Below, one piece after another: positions 1 to 8,732 of a DNA stretch of 64,000 nucleotides; within the stretch, counting starts at the first letter, position 1; the number at the start of each line of letters is the position of its first letter. Source of the stretch: Saccharopolyspora erythraea NRRL 2338 (GTDB lineage Bacteria; Actinomycetota; Actinomycetes; Mycobacteriales; Pseudonocardiaceae); assembly GCF_000062885.1 (NCBI RefSeq), contig NC_009142.1:4453584-4517583 (forward strand), given 5' to 3'. The notes beneath the pieces are model-generated. The model was not told the origin of the DNA. It ran no database searches and saw nothing but the letters and a program-made list of their open reading frames with translations. A program made the translations under genes and the position numbers.

Positions 1-1141
1 CCACCGCCTCGGCCTCGCGCAGCACGCGCAGGACGTTGCGACCCGCCAGCTTCGCGCAGTCGTCCTCGCTCCAGCCGCGCTCCAGCAGCTCGGCGATCAG
101 CACCGGGTAACAGGAGACGTCGTCCAGCCCTTCCGGCAGGTCGGAGACCCCGTCGTAGTCACCGCCGAGGCCGATGTGGTCGATCCCGGCCACCTCGCGC
201 GCGTGCTCGACGTGGGCGAGGACGTCCGCCGTGGTCGCCCCGGGCTTGGGGTGGTCGGCCTCCCACCTCGCCGCGAAGGCCTCGCGGGCTTCGAGATCCC
301 GCGGATCGCCGCCCTCGCGCCGCATCGACTCGCGCAGCTCGGCGTCCCAGGACGCCCGCGCCTCGGAGACGAACGACGGCACGAAGGTGACCATGCAGAC
401 CCCGCCGTTGCCGGGCAGCCGAGCCAGCACGTCGTCCGGGACGTTGCGCGGGTGGTCGGCCACGGCCCGGCACGAGGAGTGGCTGAACACCACCGGGGCC
501 TCTGCGACGTCGAGCGCCGCACGCATCGTGGCGGGTGCGACGTGGGACAGGTCGACGAGCATGCCCAGCCGGTTCATCTCGCCGACCACCTCGCGCCCGA
601 AGTCGTTGAGGCCGCCCACCGCCGGCTCGTCGGTCGCCGAGTCCGCCCACGGCACGTTCTCGTTGTGGGTCAACGTCATGTATCGCACGCCGAGCCGGTG
701 CAGTGCCCGCAGCACGCCCAGCGACTCGGCGATGCAGTGCCCGCCCTCGGCGCCCAGCAGGGAGGCGACCCGGCCGTCGGCGAACGCCTTCTCGGCGGCA
801 TCGGCCGACCGCACGATCGCGAGGTCTCGCGGGTACCGGGCGGCCAGCTCGTGGACGAGCTCGACCTGCTCCAGCACGGCGGTCACCGCGTGGTGGCCGG
901 TGTACCCGCAGGGCACGTAGACCGACCAGAACTGGCCGCCGACGCGGCCCCGGCGGAGCCGGACCAGGTCGGTGTGCAGCCCCGGCTGCTCGACGGCCAC
1001 GTCGAGCGGTCCGGGGTCGACCCGGGCGGGGTCCGCGCCGACGCTCTTGCGCAGCGCCCACGGCAGGTCGTTGTGCCCGTCGATCAGCGGGGTGCGCTCC
1101 AGCAACGTCTTGGCGCGGTTCAGGGCATCGGCTGTCGGCAC
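1..1141 (-). CDS. Membrane dipeptidase (renal dipeptidase, peptidase family M19), truncated by the window edge
   Basis: Zinc dipeptidase of the amidohydrolase superfamily that hydrolyses a broad range of dipeptides. The reading frame runs from a GTG at 1141, preceded by GAGGAG five bases upstream, to the left edge, giving about 380 residues with the C-terminus missing. Family motifs appear in order: DGHNDLPW (about residues 21-28, the His-x-Asp zinc pair), GAEGGH (bridging Glu), [26 protein letters not shown] and [13 protein letters not shown] near the end. No signal peptide is visible, so a cytoplasmic enzyme is likely. Longer open frames overlapping it on both strands have no family motifs and are not genes. 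Confidence 0.93.
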   Translation of the reverse strand, partial: MPTADALNRAKTLLERTPLIDGHNDLPWALRKSVGADPARVDPGPLDVAVEQPGLHTDLVRLRRGRVGGQFWSVYVPCGYTGHHAVTAVLEQVELVHELAARYPRDLAIVRSADAAEKAFADGRVASLLGAEGGHCIAESLGVLRALHRLGVRYMTLTHNENVPWADSATDEPAVGGLNDFGREVVGEMNRLGMLVDLSHVAPATMRAALDVAEAPVVFSHSSCRAVADHPRNVPDDVLARLPGNGGVCMVTFVPSFVSEARASWDAELRESMRREGGDPRDLEAREAFAARWEADHPKPGATTADVLAHVEHAREVAGIDHIGLGGDYDGVSDLPEGLDDVSCYPVLIAELLERGWSEDDCAKLAGRNVLRVLREAEAV

Positions 1142-1293
1142 GCGGTCTCCTCACGTCGTCACGGCGTCTGTGCCTCCCGCACGCTATCCGGCGCCTTCTG
1201 CCGACGCGTGCGATTTCCAGCGCGACCGACCGCGACGCACGTGCGGGCCCGGCGGGTACCGCGTGGAGCACCCGCCGGGCCGCGCGTCCAGGA

Positions 1294-2418
1294 TCAGGAC
1301 GCGAGCGGATAGCGCAGCACGGCACCGATGCCGTCGGTGAGCTCGACCGAGCCGGGTTCCACGACCACCAGCTCGGCGTCCACGCCCGCGACCGCGCGCA
1401 CCAGCGCCGCGCTGGCGGGTGCGGTGGTGATCTCCTCCACGCCCATGTCCCGCAGCGGGCGCTCGTCGAGCGCGACCTGGCTGGCGCGCGGGCCGGTGCT
1501 CAGGTCCGTCACGTCGTGCGCGGACTTGGACCACAGCAGCACCTGCACCTGCTCGCGCTGCAACGCCTCGACCGTCGGCTCCCAGCCCTCGACGGCGCGG
1601 CTGTGCCTGCCGCGCTCCTGTTCGAAGAGCCCGACCACCTCGTCCACGCGCGCCGACACCGCCGAGCCGACCGCCTCGTCGATCTTGGCCTCCAGCGGCT
1701 CGACGGCGGCCTTGCGGTCCCTGGCACCGGCGTCGGTCTCCACGACGATCTCCTGGACGCCCTTGCCGAGCCGTTCGCGGACCAGCTTGCGCTGCTGCAC
1801 CTCACCGGCCAGCACGAGCGCCTCGGCGCTGATCTTCTCGGCGGCCTTGGTGATCTCGTCGGCGGACTTGACCGCGTTGTGCTTCCAGGTCTCCTCCGAC
1901 GACTGCTGGAAGTGCTTCTGCAGCTCCTCCGGCGCCGAGTGCGTCTTGTGCACCGGATGGTCCTCGCCCTCGACGGTCCGGGTGCTCATCTCGCCCTCGG
2001 CCGGCACGACCGTCAGGTCCGCCCCGACGTGGTCGACCACCGCCACGACGTGCGGTAGCCGGGGCTCACGCGCTTGCAGGTAGGGCATCAGGTGCGGCAG
2101 CGGGCCGTAGCTGACGTGCTCGTCGGAGGCCAGCTCGGAAGGCAGCCCCGGCATCTCGCCGGTGAACACCACACCGGTCCGGTCGGCCACCAGCACCTGC
2201 GCCCGCCGACCGGTCTCCTGGCGGTGCTGTCCGACCCGCTCCTCGAGCGACGACAGCACCGCCTCGTCCACGCCCCGGCCTGCGAGCTCGTCGCGCGCCG
2301 CGCGCCAGCGCAGCTCGACCGCCTTGCCCGCGTCCTCGGCGTCGGCCGAGGTGTCCAGGTACACCGTGGCGAACGGTCCGGGACTGCGGTAGATCTCCTG
2401 CAGGAACGCCAGTTTCAT
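1294..2418 (-). CDS. baeRF2-domain protein (Rv2629-like, archaeo-eukaryotic release-factor fold)
   Basis: A 374-residue protein of the bacterial eRF1/Vms1-like group, to which mycobacterial Rv2629 belongs; members are thought to act on stalled ribosomes or tRNA, but the role is not settled. Seen here: an N-terminal segment reading LAFLQEIYRSPGPFATVYLD, a central VLVADRTGVVF strand, and a C-terminal portion rich in charged helices (ERVGQ, KISAEALVLAGE). I chose the ATG at 2418 because GGAGGT lies just upstream; a GTG at 2430 is in frame but has no better ribosome site. It lies 18 bp downstream of the PfpI-family gene and in the same direction, so the two are probably one transcript. Confidence 0.8.
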   Translation of the reverse strand: MKLAFLQEIYRSPGPFATVYLDTSADAEDAGKAVELRWRAARDELAGRGVDEAVLSSLEERVGQHRQETGRRAQVLVADRTGVVFTGEMPGLPSELASDEHVSYGPLPHLMPYLQAREPRLPHVVAVVDHVGADLTVVPAEGEMSTRTVEGEDHPVHKTHSAPEELQKHFQQSSEETWKHNAVKSADEITKAAEKISAEALVLAGEVQQRKLVRERLGKGVQEIVVETDAGARDRKAAVEPLEAKIDEAVGSAVSARVDEVVGLFEQERGRHSRAVEGWEPTVEALQREQVQVLLWSKSAHDVTDLSTGPRASQVALDERPLRDMGVEEITTAPASAALVRAVAGVDAELVVVEPGSVELTDGIGAVLRYPLAS

Positions 2419-2436
2419 GGCCACCTCCACACGAAC

Positions 2437-3003
2437 TCACGCGCTGCGCGCCTGGCTGCGGTGCGCACCTTCGCCGATCTCCTCGACCGCCTTGGCGCAG
2501 AAGGCGGGCAGGTCCTGCGGCCGACGGCTGGTGACCAGCCCGGCGTCGACCACGACCTCCTCGTCGACCCACTCGGCTCCCGCGTTGCGCAGGTCGGTGG
2601 CCAGGCTCGGATACGAGGTCAACCGCCGTCCGCGCACCACATCGGCCTCGATCAGCAGCCAGGGCGCGTGGCAGATCGCCGCGACCGGCTTGCCGCGGGC
2701 GAAGAACTCACCGGCGAAGCGCACCGCCGACGGCTCCTGCCTCAGGTTGTCCGGATTGGCAACGCCGCCGGGCAGGACCAGGCCGTCGTAGTCGGTCGGC
2801 CGGGCCTCCGAGACCACCTTGTCGACGGTGAACGTGTCCGCCTTGTCCAGGTGGTTGAAGGCCTGCACGGACCCGGGCCGCACGGACACCAGTTCGGGTG
2901 TGCCGCCGGCCTCCTCGACCGCCTTCCACGGCTCGGTGAGCTCCACCTGTTCGATTCCCTCGGCCGCGACCAGGAACGCGACCTTCCGCCCTTCCAGGGC
3001 CAT
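2437..3003 (-). CDS. DJ-1/PfpI-family protein (type 1 glutamine-amidotransferase fold)
   Basis: A 188-residue PfpI-type protein; relatives act as peptidases, glyoxalases or protein/nucleotide deglycases, and the sequence alone does not decide which. The nucleophile elbow AAICHAPWLL carries the expected Cys, LVLPGGVANPDNLR is the typical preceding strand, and VAAEGIEQVELTEPW holds the Glu that pairs with the Cys. The C-terminal TSRRPQDLPAFC segment is characteristic of the PfpI/YhbO branch. ATG at 3003 has GGGAGG about five bases upstream. It is the first gene of a probable two-gene operon with the baeRF2 protein, which suggests a stress or macromolecule-quality role (inference). Confidence 0.88.
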   Translation of the reverse strand: MALEGRKVAFLVAAEGIEQVELTEPWKAVEEAGGTPELVSVRPGSVQAFNHLDKADTFTVDKVVSEARPTDYDGLVLPGGVANPDNLRQEPSAVRFAGEFFARGKPVAAICHAPWLLIEADVVRGRRLTSYPSLATDLRNAGAEWVDEEVVVDAGLVTSRRPQDLPAFCAKAVEEIGEGAHRSQARSA

Positions 3004-3255
3004 CACATACCTCCCGTGGTCGTCGCCACCAGCCCAGGCTTGCCCAGGCCGGGAGGCGGGCAAACATCGACGTCGACGGCCACAGTGGATGATCGGAGGA
3101 CCACCCGCGGCGACTGGTGTTCCGCAAGCGGCACCAGCCGCTTGGTGTGGGGGGCCCGCCCGCACCGCCGCGTGTGCCTGTCGCTGATCTTGGAAACGGC
3201 GCAGCGGCTCGGCCCACCCCCGCAACCGCTACGCGAACCCCTCCTGCAACATCCG

Positions 3256-3780
3256 CTAGATCGCGCCGCAGTGCGCCATCGGCGGCGGATCAGCGGCTTC
3301 CTGGCGCCGGACGCAAGCGCGACCGAAGACCAGGATCGCCAGGAACACGATCAGCAGGGCCACGAGCACGCCCAGGTTCGCCCCGGCCCACGCCCCCGGC
3401 CGCCGAGACCCAGCCGGCCGAGCAGGTAGCCCTGCCGGCCGCGGCGCTGGTGACCAGGCCCCAGCCGATCGCGGTGGCAGCACGGCCCCACCGATCAGGC
3501 CGAGCACCGCCACGACCACGAACGGGACGAGGTACCAGGTCGGCAGGATGGTGGCCGGCGCGCCGACCGGGTCGGCGGCCAGGGCCCCGCCCAGCTCCGG
3601 CGACGAGCCCGCCAGCAGCAGGCCGAACACCCAGCAGCGCCACCGGCGCCGAGCCGAACATGCCCAGCCGACCACCGCGGCTCCGGAGCACGTCCTGGGC
3701 AGGCACCGGGAGTAGTCAGTGGCGGCGTTGACCCAGCCGAGCCCAAAGCCGGTCATCAGGAACACCAGCGCGCCGAGCAC
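3256..3780 (-). pseudogene. NCS1 (purine-cytosine permease-like) transporter, C-terminal half, decayed
   Basis: The reading frame contains the central NCS1 permease stretch (GLGWVNAATDYSRCLPRT, then LAGSSPELGG and PTWYLVPFVVVAVLGLIGGAVL), recognisable as the second half of a nucleobase/cation symporter. Between and after these blocks the frame reads arginine/alanine-rich nonsense, so it carries frameshifts, and the usual IYSSGLN-type segment after GGAVL is lost. It begins exactly where the plus-strand N-terminal half (3798-4310) begins in the opposite direction. The two together are one permease gene split by inversion of its 5' half. Not expected to be functional. Confidence 0.75.
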
Positions 3781-3797
3781 ATTCTGGCGCCGGCTCT

Positions 3798-4310
3798 TTC
3801 TGGCCCTGGTTCGGCGCCAACGTCTCCGTGCTGGGACTGAGCTACGGCTCCTTCGCGCTCGGCTTCGGCATCTCTTTCCGTCAGGCGCTGGTGGCCGGTG
3901 CGACCGGCATCGTGGTGTCGTTCCTGCTCTGCGGTTTCGTGTCGATGGCGGGCAAACGGGGGTCGGCGCCGACGATGGTGCTCAGCCGGGCGGCCTTCGG
4001 TGTGCGCGGCAACCGACTGCCCGCTGCGGTGTCCTGGGTGCTCGCGGCGGGCTGGGAAACCGTGCTGACCGTGCGCGCGACGCGGGCCACCGCCACCGTG
4101 CTCGGGCAGCTCGGACTCGGGGGCGGCACGACGACGAAGATCCTCGCGCTGGTCATCGCGGGCGGCTTCCTGGGTTCGACCTGATCATGCGGATGCATGC
4201 GCTGATCACGGGGGTGACGGGGGTGCTGACCGCGCTCTACGCCGGGGGCGCCGCGCGGCACGTCGACTGGGCCGCGGTCGCCGCCGTCCCGCCCGGCTCC
4301 GCCGACGCGA
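3798..4310 (+). pseudogene. NCS1 permease N-terminal half, inverted and frameshifted
   Basis: Translation starting FWPWFGANVSVLGLSYGSF, through FVSMAGKRGSAPTMVLSRAA and VSWVLAAGWETVLTV, is the well-conserved first half of NCS1 nucleobase permeases. At about 4174 the frame breaks (GGFLG then stop), while the neighbouring frame continues FDLIMRMHALITGVTG and HVDWAAVAAVP, the normal continuation, so one frameshift is present. The N-terminal 30 or so residues and start codon are absent. The end of this segment would join the start of the minus-strand half at 3780 if 3781-4310 were flipped. Confidence 0.75.
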
Positions 4311-4445
4311 ACCTCAATTCCGCCGGTTCGCAACCGATTTCGCGACCGCGCACGTGGTTTCACCGCCGACGCCCGGATTCGGCGGAACCGGTCGCATGGC
4401 GGGCAATGCGCCGGACTTCGGACACTTTCCACATTTTGGTGCCAC

Positions 4446-4471
4446 GGAACCAAGTTTCCGGGACATGCGTA
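4446..4471 (+). promoter_or_regulatory. Possible ECF-sigma-type promoter for the aldo/keto reductase gene
   Basis: GGAACC at 4446-4451, a 16-base spacer, then CGTA at 4468-4471 has the layout of an extracytoplasmic-function sigma promoter, about 40 bp before the GTG start at 4512. The match is by eye and such motifs recur by chance in GC-rich DNA. The rest of 4311-4511 shows nothing else. Confidence 0.3.
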
Positions 4472-4511
4472 GGCTGTCGATGAACCGAAGCACCACCTAA
4501 CGGAGGACCGC

Positions 4512-5510
4512 GTGACCGAACCGACCCAACCCCCGAAGCCGTCCCGGCGGGCGCTCGGGCCGGGTGGCCCGCAGGTCAGCGCCATCGGGTACGGCGCCAT
4601 GGGCCTCTCCGGCGTCTACGGCGCGGCCGACGACGCCGAGTCGCTGCGCCTGCTGCACCGGCTGCTGGACCTGGGCGTGGACTTCGTCGACACCGCCGAC
4701 GCCTACGGCGACGGGCACAACGAGCGGCTCATCGCCGGACTGCTCGCCGAACGCAGGCAGGAGGTGTTCCTGGCCACCAAGTTCGGCGCGACCGCCGACT
4801 CCGGGCTGGGCAGGCCGGAGAACGTGCGCCGCTCCATCGACGCCAGCCTCGGCAGGCTCGGCACCGACCACGTCGACCTGTACTACCTGCACCGGCTCGA
4901 CCCGGACACGCCGATCGAGGAGACCGTCGGCGCGATGGCCGAACTGGTCCAGGCGGGCAAGGTGCGCCACCTCGGCCTGTCCGAGATCAGCGCCCGTACG
5001 CTGCGCCGGGCGCACGCGGTGCACCCGATCGCGGCCGTGCAGCAGGAGTACTCCCTGTTCACCCGCGAGCCCGAGGCCGAGCTGCTGCCGGCGATGCGGG
5101 AGCTCGGCGTGGCGCTGGTCGCCTACTCACCGCTGGGCCGCGGTGTGCTGACCGGTGCGTTCCGCGAGGTCTCCGACGTGGAAAACCTCCAGGTGCGCCA
5201 GCAGCGCTACCCCCGGTTCGCCGAGGAGAGCCTGCGGCACAACATCGCCCTGGTCCAGCCGTTGCGCGAGCGCGCCGAAGAGCTCGGGCTCACCTCCGCG
5301 CAGCTGGCGCTGGCCTGGCTGCTCGCGCAGGGCGACGACATCGTCCCGATCCCGGGCAGCCGCCGCATCGGCAACGTCGAGGCCAACATCGTCGCGGCCA
5401 CCACGCAACTGGACCGCCGTGTCGTCGACGAGCTCTCGCAGCTCTTCCCCGCCGACGTCGCCGCAGGTGAGCGCTACCACCCGGATGGCATGGCGCGGCT
5501 GGACCGCTGA
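4512..5510 (+). CDS. Aldo/keto reductase
   Basis: A 332-residue NADPH-dependent (beta/alpha)8-barrel oxidoreductase that reduces aldehydes or ketones, related to the AKR11/AKR13 type. The catalytic tetrad is complete: Asp60 and Tyr65 in DTADAYGDG, Lys90 in ATKFGA and His127 in YYLHRLD. The cofactor-binding C-terminal block is IVPIPGSRRIGNVEAN. The GTG start has CGGAGGA six bases upstream. It is followed by a 110-bp gap before the kynurenine operon, so it is probably transcribed separately. Substrate unknown. Confidence 0.93.
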   Translation: MTEPTQPPKPSRRALGPGGPQVSAIGYGAMGLSGVYGAADDAESLRLLHRLLDLGVDFVDTADAYGDGHNERLIAGLLAERRQEVFLATKFGATADSGLGRPENVRRSIDASLGRLGTDHVDLYYLHRLDPDTPIEETVGAMAELVQAGKVRHLGLSEISARTLRRAHAVHPIAAVQQEYSLFTREPEAELLPAMRELGVALVAYSPLGRGVLTGAFREVSDVENLQVRQQRYPRFAEESLRHNIALVQPLRERAEELGLTSAQLALAWLLAQGDDIVPIPGSRRIGNVEANIVAATTQLDRRVVDELSQLFPADVAAGERYHPDGMARLDR

Positions 5511-5619
5511 GGTCCCGCCCACTCGCCGGCCGGCTCCCGCGCGGGCCGGGGTCTTGCGGAATTGTGACGACCGTTCAATACTCCGCACATTGTCCCCGGC
5601 CCGCATGAGGGAGAACGGC

Positions 5620-6465
5620 GTGGTCCACGGCAACAGCCGCCCGCTGGAGAAGGACGTCGTCCGGGACCTGCGCCGCGAGCTGTCCTACGGCCAGTACCTG
5701 CGCCTGGACCGGCTGCTCGACGCCCAGCACCCGGTCAGCGAGCCCGAGCACCACGACGAGCTGCTGTTCATCATCCAGCACCAGACCGTCGAGCTCTGGC
5801 TCAAGCTGATCCTCCACGAGCTGCGCACCGCGCGGGAGCACCTGGCCCGCGACGAGCTCAAGCCCGCGCTCAAGCAGCTCGCCAGGGTCAAGCACGTCCA
5901 GCACACCCTCACCGAGCAGTGGTCGGTGCTGGCTACCCTCACCCCGGCGGAATACGTCGAGTTCCGCGGGTTCCTGGGCAGGTCGTCGGGTTTCCAGTCC
6001 TACCAGTACCGGGCGATCGAGCTCATCCTCGGCAACAAGAACGCCGAGATGCTGGAGGTCTTCGCCCACGACGAGTTCGCCCACGAGCTGCTCAACGGGC
6101 TGCTGAAGGAGCCCAGCGTCTACGACGAGTTCGTGCGCCTGCTGCACCGGCGCGGACACGACGTCCCCGCCGCGTTCCTGCAGCGCGATGTCAGCCTGCC
6201 GCACACCTTCACGCCCGAGCTGGTTCCGCTGTTCCGCGGCATCTACGAGACGGCCGCCGAGAACTGGGACGCCTACGAGGCGTGCGAGGAACTGGTCGAC
6301 CTGGAGGAGAACTTCCAGTTCTGGCGGTTCCGCCACCTCAAGACCGTCGAGCGCACCATCGGGCTCAAGCACGGCACCGGCGGCTCCAGCGGCGTGTCGT
6401 TCCTGCGCCGGGCGCTGGAGCTGACCTTCTTCCCGGAGCTCTACGCCGTGCGCACGGAGATCTAG
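5620..6465 (+). CDS. kynA: Tryptophan 2,3-dioxygenase
   Basis: Haem enzyme that opens the indole ring of L-tryptophan to N-formylkynurenine, the first step of the kynurenine pathway. All signatures are present: FIIQHQTVELWLK with the active-site His at residue 54, FQSYQYRAIE, FRHLKTVERTIG with the haem-ligand His, and the substrate-binding loop GTGGSSGVS. I start at GTG 5620 because AGGGAGA lies five bases upstream and residue numbering then matches the family (281 residues, typical about 280); an in-frame ATG at 5605 is the alternative. Its stop codon abuts the GTG of the next gene, so expression is coupled. Confidence 0.96.
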   Translation: MVHGNSRPLEKDVVRDLRRELSYGQYLRLDRLLDAQHPVSEPEHHDELLFIIQHQTVELWLKLILHELRTAREHLARDELKPALKQLARVKHVQHTLTEQWSVLATLTPAEYVEFRGFLGRSSGFQSYQYRAIELILGNKNAEMLEVFAHDEFAHELLNGLLKEPSVYDEFVRLLHRRGHDVPAAFLQRDVSLPHTFTPELVPLFRGIYETAAENWDAYEACEELVDLEENFQFWRFRHLKTVERTIGLKHGTGGSSGVSFLRRALELTFFPELYAVRTEI

Positions 6466-7455
6466 GTGGGCTCCCCCCATTCGCCCGACGAGTGGCTGCT
6501 GGCGGACTCGGCCTGGTGGGGGCGGTGGTTCGGCCGCTGTGCGGTGCGCGTCCGCGACGGCGTGGCCTCGGAGCCGGTCCCCGAAGCCCCGGCCGGCGTC
6601 CCGGCGCGCGCGGTCGAAGGCACCCTGCTGCCCGGTCTGCGCGACGCGCACGTCCATTGCGGACTCGTCGACCTCCGAACCGTCCGCGCCCGCGGCATCT
6701 CGGCTGCCGACGACCTCGGCGGTCCCGCGGACGTGCTGGCCCGGTTGCGCGACGATCCGGCGGCACCCCGCCTGCGGTTCGCGGGTGCTTTCCTCACCGC
6801 GCCGGGCGGATATCCCAGCGACCGCGGCTGGGCGCTGCCGGGCAGCTTCCGCGAGGTCGGCACCGCTGCCGACGCGCGGGTCGCGGTGCGCGAACAGCAG
6901 CGGATCGGCGCGTCGTTCATCAAGATCGCGCTGCACTCCGGTGCCGGGCCGCTGCTGGCGGAGTCCGTTGTGGACACCGTCGTGACCACCGCGCACGACG
7001 CCGGTCTGCCGGTCGTGGCCCACGCCGAGGGCGAAGGCACCTTCGGGATGGCGTTGCGGCACGGTGTGGACCGGCTCGCCCACACCCCGTGGACCGAGCA
7101 GCTCCCCGACCGGGCGCTCGCCGACGCCGCCGAGCGCATGGTGTGGATCAGCACCCTCGACATCCACGGCCACGGCGCGGACACCGAGGCACGCCGGACC
7201 GCGATCGCGAACCTGCGCGCTTTCGCCGGGTACGGTGGCACCGTCCGGTACGGCACCGACCTCGGCAACGGACCGCTCCCCCTCGGCGTCAACACCCGCG
7301 AGGTGGCCGCGTTGCTCTCCGCCGGGCTGAGCCCGGACGAGGTGCTGGCGTCCATGACCGACCGCGAAGCGCCGCCGTGCTGGGTCGCGGGCGGCCTCGA
7401 GCAGGACCCCGACCGCTTCCCCGATTCCCTGTCCACCGCGCGGGTCCTCGGCTGA
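6466..7455 (+). CDS. Amidohydrolase-superfamily protein in the kynurenine operon
   Basis: A 329-residue metal-dependent hydrolase. Metal ligands of the amidohydrolase barrel are visible in order: DAHVHCG (His-x-His), SFIKIAL (candidate carbamylated Lys), VVAHAEG, RLAHTPW and YGTDLGN (Asp). It starts with GTG immediately after the kynA stop codon and ends 25 bp before kynU, so it sits between the enzymes that make and use the formylkynurenine/kynurenine pair. No cyclase-type kynurenine formamidase gene is present in the operon. The simplest reading is that this protein deformylates N-formylkynurenine or handles a side product. That function is inference; the fold call is firm. Confidence 0.85.
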   Translation: MGSPHSPDEWLLADSAWWGRWFGRCAVRVRDGVASEPVPEAPAGVPARAVEGTLLPGLRDAHVHCGLVDLRTVRARGISAADDLGGPADVLARLRDDPAAPRLRFAGAFLTAPGGYPSDRGWALPGSFREVGTAADARVAVREQQRIGASFIKIALHSGAGPLLAESVVDTVVTTAHDAGLPVVAHAEGEGTFGMALRHGVDRLAHTPWTEQLPDRALADAAERMVWISTLDIHGHGADTEARRTAIANLRAFAGYGGTVRYGTDLGNGPLPLGVNTREVAALLSAGLSPDEVLASMTDREAPPCWVAGGLEQDPDRFPDSLSTARVLG

Positions 7456-7480
7456 CCCGCCCCGCGAAAGGCGCCCCGAC

Positions 7481-8716
7481 GTGCTCGACTTCCAGCAGCA
7501 GGCGAAGGAACTCGACGAGGCCGATCCGCTGCGCGCCTTCCGGGAGCGCTTCCTGGCTCCCGACGACTCCGACGTCGTGGCCTACCTGGACGGCAACTCG
7601 CTGGGCCGCCCGGCCCGCGAGACCGCCGAGCGGATGGACGAGTTCGTCCGCGGCCCCTGGGCGCGGCGGCTGATCCGCGGGTGGACCGACGAATGGCTCG
7701 ACTGGCCGCTGACCGTGGGCGACCGCATCGGCCGCGTGGCGCTCGGCGCCGGCCCCGGCCAGGTGGTGGTCGCCGACTCGACCACGGTCCTGCTCTACAA
7801 GCTGGCCCGCGCCGCGGTCGCGGCCCGGCCGGGACGGCGTGAGGTCGTGCTCGACACCGACAACTTCCCCACCGACCGCTACGTGCTGGAAGGCATCGCC
7901 GCTGAACGCGACCTGGTGCTTAGGTGGATCGAGACCGACCCGGAGGCCGGGATCACCGCCGAGCAGGTCGCGGAGGCGGTGGGACCGGACACCGCGCTGG
8001 TCGTCTTCAGCCACGTCGCGTACCGGTCGGGATACCTCGCCGACGGCGCGGCCGTCACGCGCGTCGCACACGACGCGGGTGCGTTGGTGCTGTGGGACCT
8101 GTGCCATTCGGTCGGGTCGGTCCCGGTGCGGCTGGACGACTGGGAGGCCGACTTCGCCGTCAGCTGCACCTACAAGTACCTCAACGGCGGCCCGGGCTCA
8201 CCGGCGTTCGGCTACGTCAGCCGCCGCCACCTCGACGGGCTCCGCCAGCCGATCTGGGGCTGGATGGGCCGGCGCGACGCCTTCACCATGGGCCCCGGGT
8301 ACGAGCCCGCCGAGGGCGTGCGCCGGGTGCTCAGCGGCACACCGCCGATCCTGGCGATGCTGCCGCTGCTGACCGGGCTGGACATGTTGGAGTCAGCCGG
8401 CATCGACGCCGTCCGCGCGAAGTCGGCCGAGCTGACCGACTACGCGCTGCGGCTCGCCGACGAGTGGTTGCTCCCGCACGGTGTGACCCTCGGTTCGCCG
8501 CGCGCGGCGGAGCGCCGCGGCAGCCACGTGACCCTGCGCCGCGCGGACTTCGGCGAACTGATCGACCCGCTCTGGCAGCGCGGGGTCATCCCCGACTTTC
8601 GCGCCCCGGACGGCATCCGGATCGGCCTCGCACCGCTGAGCACGAGCTTCTCCGAGGTCTACCGGGGCATGTCGGTGCTGGCCGAGCTCGTGCACGCCCA
8701 GACGCCTGCGGGATGA
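7481..8716 (+). CDS. kynU: Kynureninase
   Basis: PLP-dependent enzyme (411 residues) that cleaves kynurenine to anthranilate and alanine. Seen: YLDGNSLGRP near the N-terminus, DNFPTDRYV, the VLWDLCHSVGSVP strand holding the PLP-binding Asp, CTYKYLNGGPG with the Schiff-base Lys, and QPIWGWMGR. The C-terminal IRIGLAPLSTSF block is also typical. It starts at GTG 7481 behind a weak AAAGG. Last gene of the kynA-amidohydrolase-kynU operon, so tryptophan is funnelled to anthranilate, available for catabolism or as a building block. Confidence 0.96.
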   Translation: MLDFQQQAKELDEADPLRAFRERFLAPDDSDVVAYLDGNSLGRPARETAERMDEFVRGPWARRLIRGWTDEWLDWPLTVGDRIGRVALGAGPGQVVVADSTTVLLYKLARAAVAARPGRREVVLDTDNFPTDRYVLEGIAAERDLVLRWIETDPEAGITAEQVAEAVGPDTALVVFSHVAYRSGYLADGAAVTRVAHDAGALVLWDLCHSVGSVPVRLDDWEADFAVSCTYKYLNGGPGSPAFGYVSRRHLDGLRQPIWGWMGRRDAFTMGPGYEPAEGVRRVLSGTPPILAMLPLLTGLDMLESAGIDAVRAKSAELTDYALRLADEWLLPHGVTLGSPRAAERRGSHVTLRRADFGELIDPLWQRGVIPDFRAPDGIRIGLAPLSTSFSEVYRGMSVLAELVHAQTPAG

Positions 8717-8732
8717 CCGCTGTCGGACGGTG

